Positions 7,401-8,309 of a stretch of 8,309 nt of DNA are shown one piece after another. Both the position numbers and the translations under genes were made by a program. The stretch's first letter is position 1. Each line of letters begins with the position of its first letter. Source of the stretch: CAYRVX01 sp964642165 (GTDB lineage: Bacteria > Planctomycetota > Phycisphaerae > SM23-33); the NCBI GenBank assembly GCA_964642165.1, contig CAZXOC010000316.1, positions 1 to 8,309 of the forward strand, in the 5' to 3' direction. A model generated the notes under the pieces. The model was not told the origin of the DNA. It saw only the letters and a list, made by a program, of their open reading frames with translations, and made no database searches.

Positions 7401-8227
7401 ATGTGGGCGTTGTAGTGGTACGGGCCGCTGAGGGGGCGCTCCTTGCGCTCGATCCTCTCGCCGTCGATGGCGGCGATCTCGCGGCGGGCCTGCTCGTCCG
7501 GAAACGCCAGGCGCAGGAACTCCCGCGCGTGGAAGGCGTCGCCGGTCATGTAGTACAGGGCCATCCGCTTGGAGAGGCTGTTCCAGCCGAAGTAGCCCGT
7601 CGAGCCGTAGCCGGCCGAGGCGTCCCAGATCTTCACGTCGCGGATGTCCTTCGGGACGCGGAGGCCCTCGCCGAGACGGATCGCCGCGAGCCGCCCGATG
7701 CGGATGGACTTGCCCGCGGCGGCCGCTTTGAGCCGCCGGAGCAGCACGTCGGCGGCCCGGGCGACGCCGCGGTCGTCGCTGCCGCCGACGAGGACGACGT
7801 TGCGCCCGTCGCCGAACGGGCTGTGCAGCGTGCGGACGACGTACCCGCCGCGCCCCGGGTAGCGCAGGTCGAGCATGCAGTACAGGCGGTCGTACAGCGC
7901 GGCGATCAGGCGGTTGGTCGAGCGGTTGCCCAGGGCGATGACGTGGCCGCCAAGCGGAAGCCTGCCGGCCGGACCGTCGTCTTTGAGGATGGGCACGGCC
8001 GCGCCGGTCAGCTCCTTCGCCGCCGCGGCGATGCGCCGGGCGGATTCGTCGTAGCGCCCGGAGGCGGGCGCGACGATCGCCGCTTGGGCGCGCCCGTCGG
8101 CCACGATCGGCATCTGGAGATGCAGCGGCTTGAGCTTCGTGACGGGCGGCGGCGTGTCGGCCGCTGCGCACGCGGCAGCCGCCAGCGCGATCGCCAGCGG
8201 CACGAGCTGCCTGCCGGGAAGTGGCAT
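4415..8227 (-). CDS. Secreted heparinase II/III-like toroid and beta-propeller fusion protein
   Basis: This 1270-residue protein has an N-terminal signal peptide (1 to about 23). Residues 40-185 resemble the alpha/beta domain at the front of GH20/GH67-type glycosidases (ARRIAAAAKELTGAAVPI, then ALGN and VLVGGSDDRG). Residues about 190-460 are helical with aromatic/His clusters, HYNAHMM (271-277), SRHHQW (328-333) and DNLFWYNT (379-386), as in an (alpha/alpha) toroid of polysaccharide lyases. Residues about 520-800 form a beta-sandwich-like region with RNAYH (536-540), LDGFTILRGYTNQV (549-562) and a LLVDELTF strand, recalling heparinase II/III C-terminal domains. A charged helix (838-864) and a proline-rich linker (868-885) lead to a beta-propeller (about 889-1270) with Ca-binding-like DLDGDG (1102-1107) and DLDGD (1155-1159). 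H275, H330/H331 and Y384 are candidate catalytic residues by analogy only. Lyase activity is inferred; it may only bind glycans. Confidence 0.85.
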   Translation of the reverse strand: MPLPGRQLVPLAIALAAAACAAADTPPPVTKLKPLHLQMPIVADGRAQAAIVAPASGRYDESARRIAAAAKELTGAAVPILKDDGPAGRLPLGGHVIALGNRSTNRLIAALYDRLYCMLDLRYPGRGGYVVRTLHSPFGDGRNVVLVGGSDDRGVARAADVLLRRLKAAAAGKSIRIGRLAAIRLGEGLRVPKDIRDVKIWDASAGYGSTGYFGWNSLSKRMALYYMTGDAFHAREFLRLAFPDEQARREIAAIDGERIERKERPLSGPYHYNAHMMICLWDLIEESDVFSDADRLRVTRAFAKQLEHWSAEWAYAARSAKPPACVGSRHHQWAAVSLYCLARYFQAYYPHATWRRCLEAARNHFRPLHSHAWVSGESDNLFWYNTAVAPILTYLVLTGDRVPLRNGVLATLLRGQEALISGRTPDWALRSASIGFLHKAAYLTGDGRWLTYRDRTGVDTKVFRVGQSFWPDERLKPEPPHDLVGRWTVHRLPEPKWKARRSGLPQAESFEFASFRSGPAGGDDFVLLDGFNGASRNAYHAAAVLEFRLDGFTILRGYTNQVLTRVDGLMEPRIAMDAALRHHGMVGRSSFAVTEVPNAAFANWRRTLVHRVGRYALLVDELTFRKPSRNAEACIEWQTEGRARRVAPGRLDVRVTSVADGKPAARRARIHACDPLRTTGAGRRWTMRWLGPVEAGRRKTFFSLLALGPGDPARGADCLRGGPERAILRLPASALAVTHADDGDLKARLALLADDHVFGIGARRLGGLLAADRPVDVVWDLGECVTHVVASEKTILSLALEPGTNAELDGKLSVAATGDGLVRIELQPGRHVVHAAACLAGERARLRKDLAAALAKAQDLRKKLPSGDAPPAPPDVPRRAPRATAKLPSRIVDMEAIPAEGGPILAVAEGKRVHLLTLDGRARRTLAADGKVRLLRWWPQARLLLVGCADEKVIAFDTAGRRRWVFVSQMDPAVRRAGKTYWYKSAPGHEGIHGLHTGVFLDGNSQAFVGSACTLEILDERGRLVRRLPQFWGKVSTFRLVDAPGGTRNLLAARKYNGWNSVAILNSRTLDPSPRGFIQVPPGHTYMPGWSSMNRHHLFWEDLDGDGTREIISEINGTWNRVCVWTGEGKPLHAANFGPGPRIPARTMTDLDVRDLDGDRKKEIVAATSHGMVVALDARCGKVWARRLTSAAEVLACVRPKGGRRARVVLGCRDGRVRVLDAAGRLAASASVTGRATAIERLSGADGVEHVAIGTDSGAVAVFRVVEAGR

Positions 8228-8230
8228 AGG

Positions 8231-8240
8231 TCCCTACTCC
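8231..8240 (-). promoter_or_regulatory. Ribosome binding site overlapping the upstream stop codon
   Basis: On the minus strand GGAGTAGGGA precedes ATG 8227; GGAG is 9 nt away. The TAG stop of the preceding gene lies inside this site, so ribosomes finishing the upstream gene end on the start region of the 1270-residue protein. This arrangement favours translational coupling. Confidence 0.55.
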
Positions 8241-8309
8241 GAGCGCAGCCAGTCCGCGAGGGCGTCCGGACCGCAGCGGCGCTTCTCCAGGCGCAGCTCC
8301 TTCGGCGCG
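8234..8309 (-). CDS. 3' end of an unidentified gene (partial)
   Basis: The minus strand reads 24 sense codons followed by TAG at 8236-8234, ending ...CGPDALADWLRSE. The frame has the same GC-ending codon style as the neighbours and ends only 6 nt before the ATG at 8227, which is typical of an operon. The fragment is too short to assign a family. The other two phases are also open here, so this call rests on the position of the stop and on codon style. Confidence 0.5.
   Translation of the reverse strand, partial: APKELRLEKRRCGPDALADWLRSE

Noticed and set aside
8159..8227. Lipoprotein signal at Cys20 of the large exoprotein
   Set aside because: The residues before the cysteine are Ala-Ala-Ala, lacking the Leu/Val/Ile usually needed at -3; an ordinary signal peptide cut after AAA fits better.
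1..8309. Mobile elements, CRISPR array, tRNA or rRNA genes
   Set aside because: No transposase-like protein, terminal inverted repeats, regular repeat-spacer pattern or RNA gene signature was seen.

Overview
The window is GC-rich (roughly 70% by eye). GC-ending codons are strongly preferred in the real reading frames, so open frames in the other phases are very long. Gene content suggests a planctomycete or a related PVC-group bacterium: a Tat-exported sulfatase, two large secreted proteins without close textbook names, and an acetamidase/formamidase. This is inference from content and style; no rRNA or other marker gene is present, and anaerobiosis or lifestyle cannot be read directly.

Layout from left to right. 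Positions 1-187 hold no confident gene, only short repeats, a hairpin followed by a T-run on the minus strand and a G8 run. A secreted protein of unknown function (188-1204, minus) is transcribed away from an iduronate-2-sulfatase-like sulfatase (1341-2801, plus). The 136-bp gap between their start codons carries a recognisable sigma70-type promoter for the sulfatase and a perfect 14-bp palindrome. The sulfatase converges, with a 49-bp gap, on a minus-strand cluster that reads from the right edge inward: the last 24 codons of an unidentified gene (8234-8309), a 1270-residue secreted heparinase-like/beta-propeller protein (4415-8227), an acetamidase/formamidase family protein (3519-4385) and a 211-residue integral membrane protein (2851-3486). 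Gaps in this cluster are 6, 29 and 32 bp, so it is probably one operon whose promoter lies beyond the right edge.

Working model (inference): the sulfatase removes sulfate esters from a polysaccharide outside the cytoplasm, the toroid/beta-sandwich protein binds or cleaves a uronic-acid-containing chain, and the amidase handles a small amide or formamide in the cytoplasm. The two unknown proteins (188-1204 and 2851-3486) and the lyase-propeller fusion are the least understood parts. No mobile element, CRISPR array, tRNA, rRNA or riboswitch was seen.
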